From Setoptus koraiensis (taxonomy: Eukaryota; Arthropoda): 64,000 nt of DNA. Position numbers and translations under genes: made by a program. Under the pieces are notes generated by a model, which saw only the letters and a list, made by a program, of their open reading frames with translations, had not been told where the DNA came from and ran no database searches. The DNA lies in assembly GCA_048013815.1 (NCBI GenBank), contig CM106585.1:496001-560000 (forward strand), read 5' to 3'. Below, one piece after another: positions 1 to 15,100 of this stretch (its first letter is position 1; every line of letters begins with the position of its first letter).

Positions 1-2613
1 CAAAACATCTAATTTTCCCTTTAAATGTACAAATCTCTACACAAAATACAAATTCATCAATATATCCATCCAAATTTCATTCATCCTCACTTCTTCGCTT
101 TCTAAACTTCCAAACAGCAACACAATCAATCTTCCAATGTATTTTAACATCTCCAAGCATCTCGTTCATAGATAATACTCAATAAACAAACAAGGCCTCA
201 ACAACATACACATAACAATCCAAAATAATCTTCACACAATGACATATATATATCACATCACACAAACACATGTTCTCGTTTCAGAATTGTCCGCTTGTCC
301 AGGCAATCTCTTTTATCAATCAATGAGCTACATAAACACATTACAAAAATTCACACAACATCCACTCACACATAATCACAATATCAAGATCAACACAACA
401 CCAGAAGACCCACCAAAAAAATCAAACAATCAATCAATCAACTTTCATCCATACCTTACAGCATCATATATCATACATCCAAAATAAATTCCATCTCTCA
501 TAACCAAATACATATATTTTCAATCCAAAACATCTTTTGCCAGGAACATTCAACCCACCATCAGATAAACATATCAATCCACTTGATAATAACCAATAAC
601 ATATAATATGATTCATACATAGTACATCACAGAACACAACATCCATCATCATAATCTAAACAGCATAATATATTCCTACCAACATCACCACAATATCACA
701 TAACAAAAAGGACGTCGATATCCAACAATTAATTCCTTAGCACATCAAATCCACATCAAACCTTTTGTCTTATTCCCCATTAAAGAAACAAATAACACAC
801 AAACAAAACCACATCATATCCATTCATCCAACAAAATCATCTCATATCAAAGCATCAAAAAACACATCAGACAACCCAAATCAAAACCAATCATCAAACA
901 TCATCAAAAATTATCAGATTCAAAAAATCGCAGCACAATCTCTTATAAATAATTTCTACATTTCTGTTCAAAAAAAATATTCTCGATCTCAACCATTTTT
1001 TCTAACATCTACAATCACAAACAAATACAACATCTCATAATCTATACAGAATCCCCTACACGAAAAAAACAATATATAAAGATCAAACTCACCAACACAG
1101 TAATTTCATTTCTACCATACAGACATTCATCCACAACCACAAATCACATTACAAAAACAATGTTAGCAATATTTCCAATCCAAAAAAAACATCAGCTTAA
1201 TCTCCAATTAAGCATAATCCCAAGATAAAATCCTAAATTTCACATAATCAATCTTCAAAATCAAATTAAAAACACACAATCGCACATCACACAACCAGCA
1301 TTCTCAATCCTCATAATCACAAAAATCAATCATAAATAAAATCCACCATTCCAATCTGGCCTACATTCCATCCTCATCAACCAATTAAAAGCCACCAGCC
1401 CCAATAGTCCAAAACAACAATACATCACACTCAATACCATTTTACACAAATCCTTATCCGCATTCATCTTACAAATCCAAAACATCCACATCTAATTCCC
1501 GACATACACCAACATTCCACCACAACATCTAGCCTCATAATAAATCAAATGCAAACATGTAGTTCTTAGATTCGATTCAATCTCCATTATTAACACTAAC
1601 ATCGACACATAACGAAAATATTATTTTTCTCAGTTTATGCAAATAAAAATCACATATTCCTCCCGCCAAAAATATATTATTACATATATCTCATTCTCTC
1701 ATTAAACTCCCATATATCAAAAATCTCCACATCAAGAATCCAAAACACACCACCAACACATCACACATAACCATACAAACAAAAAAAATTATTTCATCCC
1801 ATCAATATAAAATTCATCCCCATCGTCCATATACCCAATCCAATCATCCATATCCACATATCCTCACAAACCAATCTCCTCAAAACAATCTATCCATCCT
1901 CTTATCAACACATTTCAATCATTTCGCATCATCAATTCAGCACAAGTTAACAGTCATCTACTCATTAAACACAATAATCAAAATCTACAAGAAATCAATC
2001 CCCTATATCCTTCCTGAAAAAAAGTCCACATCAAAACCAATCTGTCACACACATATAGCCGTGCAACCATCCACTCGCAAATTATAAAACACATAACTTA
2101 ACTCAATTCATCCCACACACAACACTATCCACATCCTCCATCCTACAACAAAATCATAAATAAACCAATCAAACAACACAATTAATTCTAAAATCAATTC
2201 CCCTACAGTCAATCATCCTAAAACATCCAGCTACCCATCAATCACTACAATCAAACACATACATCACAAATCATTTAACAATCTCTCCAAAACCAACCAT
2301 AATTAAAAAAATTACACTCAATAATCAATTCAAAACATAATCAATCATATCCCAATCAATGCATCATACCCCATAAAAATATCTTCATAATATATATACC
2401 ATATCGAAGCAAGCACAAACATAACAACACAATTATCAATACAAACATCCAACATCAGATTCTCTTAAAACACAAACAATTTCAATTACTAACCATCTTC
2501 TCAACACATATACATCCGAATAACCAAACATAATCATCCTGTCATCAATTTAAATCTAAACATCATCAATAACACCACATCCAGTCCTCACAGCCAGCAA
2601 TATGCAAATCAAG
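1..2613. other. G-depleted contig end without a recognisable gene
   Basis: The + strand is almost free of G while C, A and T are common; a hand count of the first 420 bases gives 23 G. The few open frames (for example 765-1040) consist only of residues forced by this composition (K, N, I, S, T, H, Q, P) and show no domain. Short patches of more normal composition occur near 270-310, 535-570 and 705-740. The segment ends at an assembly gap. It could be a real strand-skewed sequence or an uncorrected end of a long-read contig. Confidence 0.7.
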
Positions 2614-3113
2614 NNNNNNNNNNNNNNNNNNNNNNNNNNNNNNNNNNNNNNNNNNNNNNNNNNNNNNNNNNNNNNNNNNNNNNNNNNNNNNNNNNNNNNN
2701 NNNNNNNNNNNNNNNNNNNNNNNNNNNNNNNNNNNNNNNNNNNNNNNNNNNNNNNNNNNNNNNNNNNNNNNNNNNNNNNNNNNNNNNNNNNNNNNNNNNN
2801 NNNNNNNNNNNNNNNNNNNNNNNNNNNNNNNNNNNNNNNNNNNNNNNNNNNNNNNNNNNNNNNNNNNNNNNNNNNNNNNNNNNNNNNNNNNNNNNNNNNN
2901 NNNNNNNNNNNNNNNNNNNNNNNNNNNNNNNNNNNNNNNNNNNNNNNNNNNNNNNNNNNNNNNNNNNNNNNNNNNNNNNNNNNNNNNNNNNNNNNNNNNN
3001 NNNNNNNNNNNNNNNNNNNNNNNNNNNNNNNNNNNNNNNNNNNNNNNNNNNNNNNNNNNNNNNNNNNNNNNNNNNNNNNNNNNNNNNNNNNNNNNNNNNN
3101 NNNNNNNNNNNNN
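2614..3113. other. assembly gap, 500 N
   Basis: The run of N is exactly 500 long, a customary placeholder for a scaffold gap of unknown size. Real distance and content are unknown, and the start of the kismet gene may lie in it. Confidence 0.95.
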
Positions 3114-3116
3114 ATC

Positions 3117-6100
3117 ATGAACTCAGCAACATCTTCCGGTGGCGGTATCAATCAGCAGTTACCTTATTCAACAAACTACAGCTCTACAACATCTGATACC
3201 AGTTCAGCGCCATATTTCAACTCGAATAATTCTGGCCAAGGACAACAACAGCACAGTTATTTTCCTCAGTATGGATCAAGCTCTTCCGAAATCCCCAAAG
3301 CCTCATCCATGTGGCCTGATCAAACGAGCCCTCAGACCGGTCCATCTGCTTCAGGTCCTGGTTCATCTATGATGGATACAACTTCTCAATACGGTCAATC
3401 TAATCAATATGAAACGCAACCCAACGCATCTTATGGTGATTACACCTCAGCACCATTACCTACTTCATCCCATGAATACAGCCATATTTCTCAAAGTGAA
3501 ACTACACCAGCTCCACCGGCTGAAGTTGCAGACCCCTATGCAATCGACTTTCAAACATTTGAAGATTATGATGAGCAACCATCTACTCTCAAATCCAAGA
3601 AAGGTAGGCCGAAAAAGGGAGATAATAACGAGACTAAAAAAGAACGTAAGCCTCGGGCTCCACGAGCTTCCAAGGCTAATCCAGGTCCAAAAGGCAAGAA
3701 AGCTAAGGCAAGTGCTATTTCGACGGAACAATCTGTGGACCACACACTACATCCAGTTCAGTTTGAATCATCCGATGTTGTCGGCAATGAATACAATCCA
3801 CCAATGATAAATCAAGAGCATTACCCTACACCTCAGGATCCGTATAGTAACAATAATTCACACTTAAATCAGCCTGAACCACAGAACATGTATGATCAAA
3901 CTAACTTGTCGAACCTTCAGTCTACCATGAAACCAGGTGATAATCAACAATTGGGTGCACCTCATGAATACATGCCTTACAGCGACTATCCGCAACCAAA
4001 TTCGAAGCCGTCTGAGCCTCTTGAAGGTCACCAAAACCAGCAAGATGATAATCCGATTGAAAATTCCATAGAAACTAGTGATAAAATTGAAGACCAAACT
4101 TTTCAAGATTCTACTATAAATTCTCAGTTGCAAGAGAATAACAGCGGCGAAGCAGTTTCATCTAATACCAGTCACTCTGTCATTAATTCTCCAATTGCCA
4201 AAAAAGGTATTCCAAAGTGTGTTACACCATCAATCCATGAAAGCATGAACAAGCAAACTCAAGATACTAGCATTACTGTCGGAGAGGCAAATACATTAGA
4301 GGCTTTGATGAATGATTCGATTCCCATGTCTGAAAATGTAAATTTAGTGAGCGACACGACTGTTAATCATTTAAATTCAACTGACAATATCTGTGATGGG
4401 ACAAATTTAGAGCATACTCAAGAGGATAGTACAGATCAAAATATTCAGAACGAGTCAATGCAAATGCACGTGATGGAAACAAGCGGTCAGCCATCGACTT
4501 ACATCCCAAGTCAAAGTCACCAGAATGCTTACTCTTCTCAACAGAGTCATCACCACTCCGCTTCATCGTCTCCGTCAGTCTATGGTCCCAATTTACAACC
4601 TTCTATCTCAAATCAGATGATATCAAGCTCCCCATCACATAGTCCTACAAGAGCGGCATGTCCAACAAGATCGGTGGCAATGTCTGGTCCATCGCCCAAT
4701 TCTATGGTTACCCCGATGCACACCTATGGCAGCCCAGCAATGACCCACCAGAGCCTTAATGATAATGGCTTATCGCAAAATTTACCTCCCACTTCAAGCG
4801 GATATCTCATGAATTCCCCAAGTCAGTACCAATCCGTTCAAGCACAGCAACAATCGATGATGGATGCGAACCAATCTCATCCTGTAATGAATTCTAGTGA
4901 GCCTAACCCATATCAAACCATGACTAATCAATCTCACATGGCAAGTTCTACTGGTCCGCCTTTCATGAGTGAGCCAACTAGTTTTAGTGGTCAGATAGAT
5001 GGAACTCACCCGATGCTTGATGATCCTATGAGTACCTTCAATGGCGATCAGACTCTGATTCAACAGATTGATACTGCGCCAAAGAAATCTAAGAAGAGGG
5101 CGAAGAAAGAGAAAACTGGTGATTCCTCAGGTAAAAGGAAGAGTAAATCAAAAAGTAATATTCCTCCCCCGGACGTTCAGTTACCTGAAGTCAAGTCAGC
5201 CCCAGATAATTCTGAAAAAATAGATGACCCTGCCATGGAACCGAATAAAGTTGAGGCCGAAGCAGATGGATCCACTCAGCATGTTGATCCTGAGGTTAAA
5301 CCTAAGCCTAAAAGAAAAAGACCAAGTAGATCGAACGCTGAGAAGTCTAGACGCCGTAAGAAGCCCGAGACTAGTACAACTGAGACATTGCCCGTTGAGC
5401 AAGACGAACCTCTCCCTAAAATTCAGAATTCCACCACTGAGGAACCAGAGCCTTGTGCTACTGAAGAGATGGTTGATCCAGATAGTGAGAAGAAAGCTGT
5501 TAAACCTAAAAGAATTCGTGTGAGAGAATCGAGACCTTCACGAAAGAAGAAGCTTCCCAAAATAGCCCTGAAATTTTGTAAAACAAAGAAACGTAAGCGA
5601 TTGGGATCATCCGATAATGACCAGTCAGATTTAGACAAGACTCCTCCACCCTCTCCAGATGAGCTGGAGTCAGGAGTTCAGAAAAGAAGATCAGCTCGAA
5701 ACACGAAGCGACAGAAATATACTGAGAATATCGAACTAGGATTCAGTGACGACGATGATGACAGTCGACCCCTCCCATCAAAATCACGATCAAGTGCCAA
5801 GAGTGATAATCTTCCTATAAGTTCTACATCTGACACAAATTTCAATGAAACTAACGAAGGTTCGATCAACGATGAAAGTTCCGATGTTAATCACTCGAAA
5901 GAGAATAACGTAGTAGCAGCCCCTGTAGAAGATACTATGGTAGTAGAAAAAATTCTAGCTTCTAGAATGGGCACACGAGAACTAGAGCCTGAACCTGGAG
6001 AAGTTATGCTTCCAGATGCGCCAACTCATATTGAGGTAGAAGAGTTTCATGTGAAATACAAGAATCTTTCATATTTGCACTGTGATTGGAGAACCGAAGA

Positions 6101-9100
6101 GGAACTAGAGAAAGGAGACAAGAGGGTGTCTCAGAAGTTGAAAAAATTCAAACAAAGAAAGGACAGCCTTGTTTTCGACTATATGGACGATGAATCCTTC
6201 GATCCTCAGTATTGTGAAGTAGATCGAATATTAGCTGTCAATGAACATGAGGAACTTGTTCCTGAAAGTGATGATGAAGAAGCAAAGGAGTCTGAAAAGT
6301 CTGAATCAAACCAAGAAAAGCAACCCGATAGTGAAAACCCACCATTAAGTGATATAGCTAGTAATGCTGTCAAGGATGAAAAGTCTCTGCCAGAATCTGG
6401 AAATATATCTGCAGAAAATCCATCGAATGATATCGAATGTCGAAACGACCTCGTTGATTCTCCCAATACTAAGTCGAACAACGCTGATCAAGTTTCAGAC
6501 AATCTAACTGCTTCAGTTGACAATGAAGAGACCGGCGAAAAATCAACTGTCGAACCTGATACGAACGTGGAAAAAATTGACAAAGTAGAGGAGACTCACG
6601 AATCGGATCATGATACCATCACCAAAGATGTATCTGCAGCTCAATCTGAACTTCAACCACCCAAAGATCAATTTACGGAGGAATTTAAACAAGATCTCAG
6701 TGAAGAATCCCAGGAGGCTAAGGTAGAGATCAATGAAGAGACTGCGAAAGGAGTATCTGAAAACATTTCTCAAGAAACTGCTGTTACTTCGGATAAATCT
6801 AATGAAAATCAAGACGAAGGAGTAGTTGACACCATAAGCAATGAAGTCAAAGAACAAGCGCCACGACGAATGAAAAAGAAGATTGTTCGTCACTATCTGA
6901 TCAAATGGCGTGCATTAGCATATGAAGACTCTACTTGGGAGTTAGAGGACGATCTTAACCCGGCAAAAATAGCCCATTTCAATAGGTTCAAAGATCCACC
7001 ACCCAAATCAAAATGGAAACCAGTCAAGCGACCTAAGGCTGAAGACTGGAAGCGCAAAGAGGACTCGCCAGTATATAAAAACGGCAATACACTGAGAGAA
7101 TACCAATTAGAAGGTCTAAGTTGGCTTACTTTCTGTTGGTACCAAGGAAGGAACTGCATTCTTGCCGACGAAATGGGTCTCGGAAAAACAATTCAATCAA
7201 TAGCGTTTGTAAATGAAATATATCAGCATGGTATTTATGGACCGTTCTTGATCATAGTCCCCTTGTCTACCGTAGGAAATTGGGCTCGCGAGTTCGAGAC
7301 ATGGACTGATCTCAATGTAATAACTTATCACGGTAGTTCCACCAGTAGAGAAATGCTGAAAGAATATGAAATGTTCTACAGGAATGAAGCTGGCCACCGC
7401 ATAACCGCAATATACAAATTTCAAGTAATGATTACCACTTTTGAGATAATACTATCGGACTGCCTTGATCTCAGAGAAATTCCATGGCGCTGCTGTATCA
7501 TTGATGAAGCTCATAGATTGAAAAACAGAAACTGCAAATTATTAGAAGGATTGCGACTACTGAATATGGAGCATAAGGTACTCTTAACTGGTACACCATT
7601 GCAAAATAATACCGAGGAATTGTTTAGTCTACTAAACTTTTTGAATCCCGTTCAGTTTGCTTCAAATGAGCAATTCATAAAGGATTTTGGAGACCTCAAG
7701 ACAGAAGCGCAGGTAGATGAACTCAAGGCTAAGTTGAAACCTATGATGCTTCGCCGTTTGAAAGAAGATGTTGAAAAGAGTTTGGCCCCTAAGGAGGAAA
7801 CAATTGTCGAGGTAGAACTTACAAATATCCAAAAGAAATACTACAGAGCCATTTTAGAGAAAAACTTCTCTTTTCTATCCAAAGGCCAAAGCAATAGCAA
7901 TATACCAAACCTGATGAACACCATGATGGAACTCAGAAAGTGCTGTATACACCCATATCTGATTAATGGAGCTGAAGAACAGATCCTGTATGAGGCAAAG
8001 CAAAGTCGTAGTGGGGGTGAGTCCTTGAGCTCCCTCCAAGCTATGATAAACGCATCCGGTAAGCTTGTTTTAATAGACAAACTTCTACCAAGGTTGAAAT
8101 CCGATGGCCATAGGGTCCTTATATTTTCTCAGATGGTGAGATGTTTGGACATTCTTGAGGACTACGTGGTTCAGAAAAGATATCCTTACGAACGAATTGA
8201 TGGTCGTGTTAGAGGAAACTTGAGACAACAAGCTATAGATCGATACTCTAAACCAGGCTCAGATAGATTCGTCTTTCTATTGTGCACGAGAGCTGGAGGG
8301 TTAGGTATCAATTTGACAGCAGCTGATACAGTTATCATATTCGACTCCGATTGGAATCCACAAAATGATTTGCAAGCTCAGGCACGATGTCACAGAATTG
8401 GTCAATCTAAAGCCGTAAAAATTTACCGTCTAATTTGTCGTAACACTTATGAAAGAGAGATGTTTGACAAAGCGAGCTTGAAATTAGGTCTTGATAAAGC
8501 TGTACTGCAGTCAATGAATACTCAAAAAGGAGGTGTTGGTCCATCAGACGGTCAGCTATCTAAGAAAGAAATTGAGGAACTTCTACGCAAGGGGGCTTAT
8601 GGTGCCCTGATGGATGACGATAATGCAGGAGACAAGTTTTGTGAGGAAGACATTGATCAAATTCTTTCGCGACGTACTCAAGTGATCACTATTGACAACT
8701 CGGAGGCGAAAGGATCAACTTTCTCTAAAGCAACATTTTCCTCCAGTAGCAACCGAGAAGATATAGAACTAGACGATCCCAACTTCTGGGAGAAATGGGC
8801 GAAGAAAGCCAATCTCGACTCTGATGAGCTCAAGAACAAAGACGATCTTATTGTTCTAGAACCCAGAAAGAGAACTCAAACCAAGAGATTCGGAGCCGAC
8901 GATTCTCTTCTGGACATAAGTGATCTCGATTCTAGCGATGAGGATGAGGAGAATATCTCCATGCGAACCAGAGGAAGCAGAGGTAGGGTTCCAAAGACCA
9001 CCTCAGCATCGAAACGAGGCAAACGAAGAGCTTTTGATTTTGACGATGACGACTCTATGCTAGAATTCGCACCCGGAAATTGGACACGCCACGAATGCTG

Positions 9101-12100
9101 TAAGATTGAGAAGGGCTTGCTCACATATGGTTGGGATAGATGGGACGAAATCATCAAAACTGCTAATTTCAAGCGCAAAATAACAGCAAGTGATTGTGAA
9201 AATGTTGCCCGAGTTATTCTATTGTGCTGTCTCACTAACTATAAGGGAGATGAAAAGATCAAGAGTTTTATATGGGAAATGATATCGCCACAGGAGGATG
9301 CTAACAAGACTGATAATGATCTCGATTCTAGTTATTCATCAAGTCGTGGTAGAAAATCTAAATCTCACCAGTCTTCATCCAAAAGAACTATAGCTGAAGA
9401 AATTTCTTCTGCCGAATGGCCAAAAGATCCTAACTACGATCCTGCAATCTTATTGCCCGATGATCAGTATCGACGTCATTTGCAGCGACACAGCAACAAG
9501 TAAGTATTCAACTTATTCGAGAATTCTATCAAATTTGAATATGATGACCCAACCATGCTAATACCGATGAATTGAATTGTGTCCTATCAGTTCTATTCGA
9601 TGAGTTAAACCTTATCTTCTCACTTCGCTAAAATCTGATCAAGCAAAACTCTCCAAGTTGAACTTCGTTGATATACATACTAATGCATGACAATGAAAAT
9701 CCTCTCATCTTAAAATACTTTAGGGTCCTTCTGAGGGTGAAACTATTACACTATCTTAAGACTGATGTTATAGGAGACGCCCAGGATCAGATATCGGCTG
9801 GCATCTCTGCTAAGGATGTCAACATACCTTCACCATCAGTCGATGGTGGTGATTTGCCTGTCCCATGGTGGGATGATGAGGCTGACAAATCGCTTGTTAT
9901 TGGTATATATAAACATGGTTATGACAGATTCAATCTCATGCGCCAAGATCCTAGTTTATGTTTCTTCCAAAAATGTGGACCTCCGGACAATGCTGCCCTG
10001 GACGCTGAAATCAATGCGGGTGAAGACGCTGCTAAAAGTGTCGATGATGAGGAAGAGAATGAGACTCAGAACAGTCTCTCACAAAACAACAACCAGACCT
10101 CGAAGGCCGCTGAAACAGAGAACAACCAAGAGTCTTCAGTTACTATTAACTTTAAGGATAATGTTGGAAGCGACCTCAAAAAGCATGAGGACGTCACTAC
10201 AGACGACAAGGCTCGAAACAGCGATGGCTCAAACGAAAACGAATCCAAAGAAATCATAGGAAAGGTTCTCGATGATTCGAATGAGATATCTATGATTGTG
10301 GATGCGGTTTGCTCAGTAGTGACTGAACAGCAGAACAATGTCACAGATAAGGAAGTATCTGAAGATGAGAACAAGAATAGTATCATCAACGGCTGCGATG
10401 AAAAATCAATTAAAACCGAAGAGCCTGCTCAGGATGAACCAATGAACGTCGATACTATCGAGGATACGAAATTGCAACTCCCTGACGACTCCAACAAATC
10501 CGAAAAGAACCATCCGCCCACTCACGGCGATACACCTCAAAATAACGAGCGCGATGTCAAGATCAGTCAGAATGGTGGCAGCCTGTTATCCGAAGACGAT
10601 CGCTCGAAGGCCACAACAAATCCATTTTTACCTTTCCCATCTCAATCAGATCTCAACCAGAGATTCAGACGAATAATTACATCATACCAACGTAACTCAA
10701 AGAGACAAGAAATCAAGATGGCACAAAAAGTCCGCGATGAGTTAAAGAAAGAGAGGACCAGTAAATTCGAGGCTGCACGTAACGAGCGTGAGGAAAGAAA
10801 AAGGTCCCAAGCTCAGAAATGGTCTAGAAGAGAGGAAGGTGACTTTTATAGAACGATCGCATCATTCGGTGTCGATTACAAGCGCGACGAAAAGCGTTAC
10901 GATTGGAACAAATTTAGATCTCTTGGTAAGCTTGAAAAGAAAATGGACGAAACTATGGATGAATATTACAAAGCTTTCGTTACCATGTGCAAGAAGGTCA
11001 CTTCAAAACCTTTGACCGATGAAGAGGAGAAGTGTCAAATTAATGTTGATCCGATAACAGAGGAAAGAGCGAGTCGCTGTCTCTCACGAATCGAGTTCCT
11101 CAGTAATTTACGTGAGGAAATTGTCACTCACCCAGAACTAGATGAACGACTCAAGTTGTGTCAAACAGCTGTAGATCTTCCGGATTGGTGGATTTGTAGT
11201 AAACATGACAAGGAACTTCTACTATCAGCAGCGAAACACGGCTTGGCAAGATTGGACTTTAACCTGGCTCACGACAAAGAATTTTCCTTCATCGAAGTGA
11301 TAAATAACAAGGCCGAACAACTGTTTAAACAACCACCCAGCCCAGTGCTTATATCTGTATCTCAACTACAAGAATTACTGGAATTGAACGGTATCGAATA
11401 TGTCAAAGATCCGGATCTGACAAGCGACTCAGATGAAGTTCGAGCATTTTTAGACAGTATAATAGACTCCATTGTCGAAGCAGAGAAGTCTTCTAGTGAC
11501 TCTAGTGCTGAGAATCCCGAGGACTCCGATCAGATCAAGAATGAAGCCGAGAAAGAGCAGGGGCCAACTTCAGATTCCATGAACGAGGAAATTAATGAAA
11601 AGAACGTGGACACGACGAACATGGCTGGCGATGGAGATACTGAGCGAGATCCAATATTCAATAAGACTCTCGCTGATTTGATTGATGGACCATCCAATCA
11701 AACTTCATCGAACGAGAATGACCCAACTCCTGAGTCTAAACTCGATGAAATGAACTCGCTACCTATAATATCTATGTCCTCATCTGCAATCAAAACATCA
11801 CCAAAAGGGCAAAAGTTAACCATAGCGTTCACAAATCATCCGAATCCGTATGGAAAATCATCGACTCCCAACATCATTACCAGGAGAAGCTCAAATCTTA
11901 TACGGCCTCTCGAAACAATTGATGGCAATCCATTGTCGGTCAGGCTTGCCTCATTCGGACGCAAAGGTAAAGCCAACGAAGTGAAGATGGCAGAGATCAT
12001 ACCAGTTCTTCCAGAGGAATTTACTGAAGATTATAGACGCTCATTCGAGGCTGGTGAGATCACTATAAGCATACCAACTAACGAAGCCACAATCAACACC

Positions 12101-15100
12101 GCCAGTAATGTACCAATTACTCTTCAAGGTGCTAAGTTTATGGTAACATCCAAGTTGAGATGGCCAAAAGATAAATCATTACAACTGAGATTGGAGCATA
12201 TTGTACATGCAGTTGAAAAGAATGAATGGCCTTCATCACGTCAACCATACGTCCACGTCGTACCTACAATCACACTACCGAATCCCACAGCACCTCTTGT
12301 AACAGTCACCACTACCAACTCGACTGCACCCACTACAATAGCCACCCCACTAACATCTGTTGCGGGAATACTCGGACAAACTCCACCAAATCTTCACTCC
12401 AAGAGTATACTGAGTGATAAACCATCTGAGGCGTTGCCCGAAACTCACCCTGCACCTGCTGCGTCTCCAACTCCTTCTGATAGCAGTAGCAAGCGACCCT
12501 CTTCACCTAACCCGGATACACCTAAAAGTAGCGAGGGTCCAACTCGAGGTGCAAAGCGCGGCCGTGGACGTCGACCTAAGAACCCTCCTCCGGCTACAGA
12601 TCCTTCTTTTGTCCAACCTAAATCGGATGCTGATCGTGCACGTCTTAGAAATCTTCTATCCCAGGGACTTAGTTCCAAACAATCAACATCTACTAATCAA
12701 TCCAAAGCCAGCGAGAAGAATCAAAGCGGTAGTGCGAAACAAAGTGGATCACAATCCAATAGTGGCCTATCCTCCTTGTTAGCCAATCTCAAACAAAAGA
12801 TGTCAAGCTCAGGTTTATCAAAATCTGATAAAGCTTCATTAGATCAATCTACATCGCTGCTAGGTAAAAACTCTAACTCCTTGATCCCACAACTCCTTCA
12901 GATGCAACTAGCCAATATGAAACCTGAAATTCGAGATGCTATAATGGGTAATCCAGATAGAGCAGCGATGCTCCTGAATTCGCTTGCTAACTTACCCTCC
13001 ACAAATGTCGTTGGTCATCAAAGATCCGGTTCAACATCGACCACAGATAGTGTAACTAACAGTAAAGCATCCACCTCATCTCGAGGTCCACCGCCTGCTC
13101 ACCAGCGAGGAGCCCCGCCTGCTGCTCATGGTGACGGTCCATCTACCCGAGAATCGAGACGCAACTCACAGGATGCAAACTCTTCTTCAAGCCTAAGATC
13201 TACCAGAGGCAAAACATTAACTGCCTCCAACGACCAATTCAGTCAATCAGCAGCCATTTCTAAACCATCTTCCTCTGCCAAGATGACGAGTCGAAAACGT
13301 GGCAGGCCCAGTTCTAGCAACACAGAAAGCCAACCTACGGGTACGGACATACTAGATCTAAGCTCATTGCCCACCAAATCACAAGGTAAACAAGCTGATA
13401 ATTCTCGGGTGAGATCTCCCTCGCGAGTTTCAAGAAGATCAAGAGACTCGTCGGGCCCTGAAGAACCTGAGTTACCACCAGCGATTCCTATAAAAGCAAG
13501 TATGAAATCTCCTCACAAGCAACAATCCAAAACAAGTGAGCTAACTGAGGACAATACTGGTAGGTCAACAAGGGCGAGCAAGCGAATAGGAAGTCGCATC
13601 GATGCACTAGCCCTCAACTTGCAAGCTAAAAAGATGAGAATGGAAGGTGACTCCACTCCTAGTGGTTCTGGTGAACCATCTCCATCACTACCAACAGATA
13701 AGAGTAGTTCGCATTTTGGCTCGAATACCAGCTCATCTAGACGAGCCAGTAATTCAACTCATGCTCCGCCGACAAGTCAGTCACCAAATCCTTCTCAAGC
13801 TCCGGCAGCACACGGTGGATCCAAGTCTTCACTTTCATCTATGAATCAGGTGAAGGCACCTCCGGCGGCACACTCTTCGTCGAACTTGCAACCTAAGTAC
13901 AATAATGAATCGTTGCTCATTAAAAGTGGATCCGTTCAAGAACAAATTGGAAAATATGGCAAATCATCGTCATCCAAGTCATCTTCTTCCAGCAGGGCAT
14001 CATCTTCTAGCTCGTTCGCGGATCAGCAGAGGTTAGCAGCTGACATTATGAACCTGCCAGACATTAAAAAGCTACTCCGAGACAATCCAACTTTAAGCAA
14101 CTGGCCTTTGGCCATGAATTCACCATTCAATATACCAACCAGTGGTGCTCCGTCAATATCTGCAATGCCTCAGAATACTGAGGTACTTGAGTTACCTGAC
14201 GGAAAGAAGAGAAGCAAACGATCTGGCGAACAACAGAGTGATCACAATTCATCTCACCTCTCACGAAATGACCAGCCTAAACCAACACCATCGATTCCTC
14301 CTCTTCCTAATCTTGGGCCTGGTGTCGAAGATTTCTACAATCAATTCCTGATGAAACTCGGACAAGGCAATGCAGCCAGCACACCAAAGAATATATCAGA
14401 GTGGTTGAAAAATCCTAATCAGCTTGCGAGTTTGCTGAGTCTGGGCACACAGCAGTTACCCTTACCACCTTTCAATCAAATGTCCAGTCCATCTCTAGCT
14501 TCTTCACCGTCGCCATCTAAACATCAACAGATGGATTTCAAGACTCCAAACGAAGTGTCTGGATCGAGTCACTCTAAGCGCCTCCGCCAATCTAGCGGGT
14601 CGTCATCATCACAAGATCGTTCGCAACCTTCTTCTCACGATCGAAGAAGCTCGTCCGGCCAGGAGAAACGTTCGTCATCCTCACAAGAACGATCGAAATC
14701 ATCCACCAGCAATCCTCCTAATCAAGAACGATTCGAGCGGCAAGATAGATCACACGATCGACGTTCTTCGTCGAACACAGGCTTCTCAGGCAACAGCAAC
14801 ATGCATGAACGTGATAGCAGCTCCTCAAGACGATCATCAACATCATTGCTCGCTCAACAACAAACCCAAAATCTACCCTCTCCGCAGCAGCTACAACAAC
14901 AAGTTGGCTCAAATGCAGCCTCAAGCGGACTATCCGCTGCCACTCTAAATCTTGCCAACCAATTCCCTGGACTAAACATGAGCAGTTTGCTCAGCAATCA
15001 AAATGTGATGACCAAGGTTTTAATGGAACAGATGGCTGCCATGGCCGGCTTACCGATGCTACAACCACCAGTTCCCTCAAATGTCACCGGTGGTTCTTCA

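Noticed and set aside
2602-3151. Open frames made of unknown residues on both strands
   Set aside because: They are translations of the 500-N gap.
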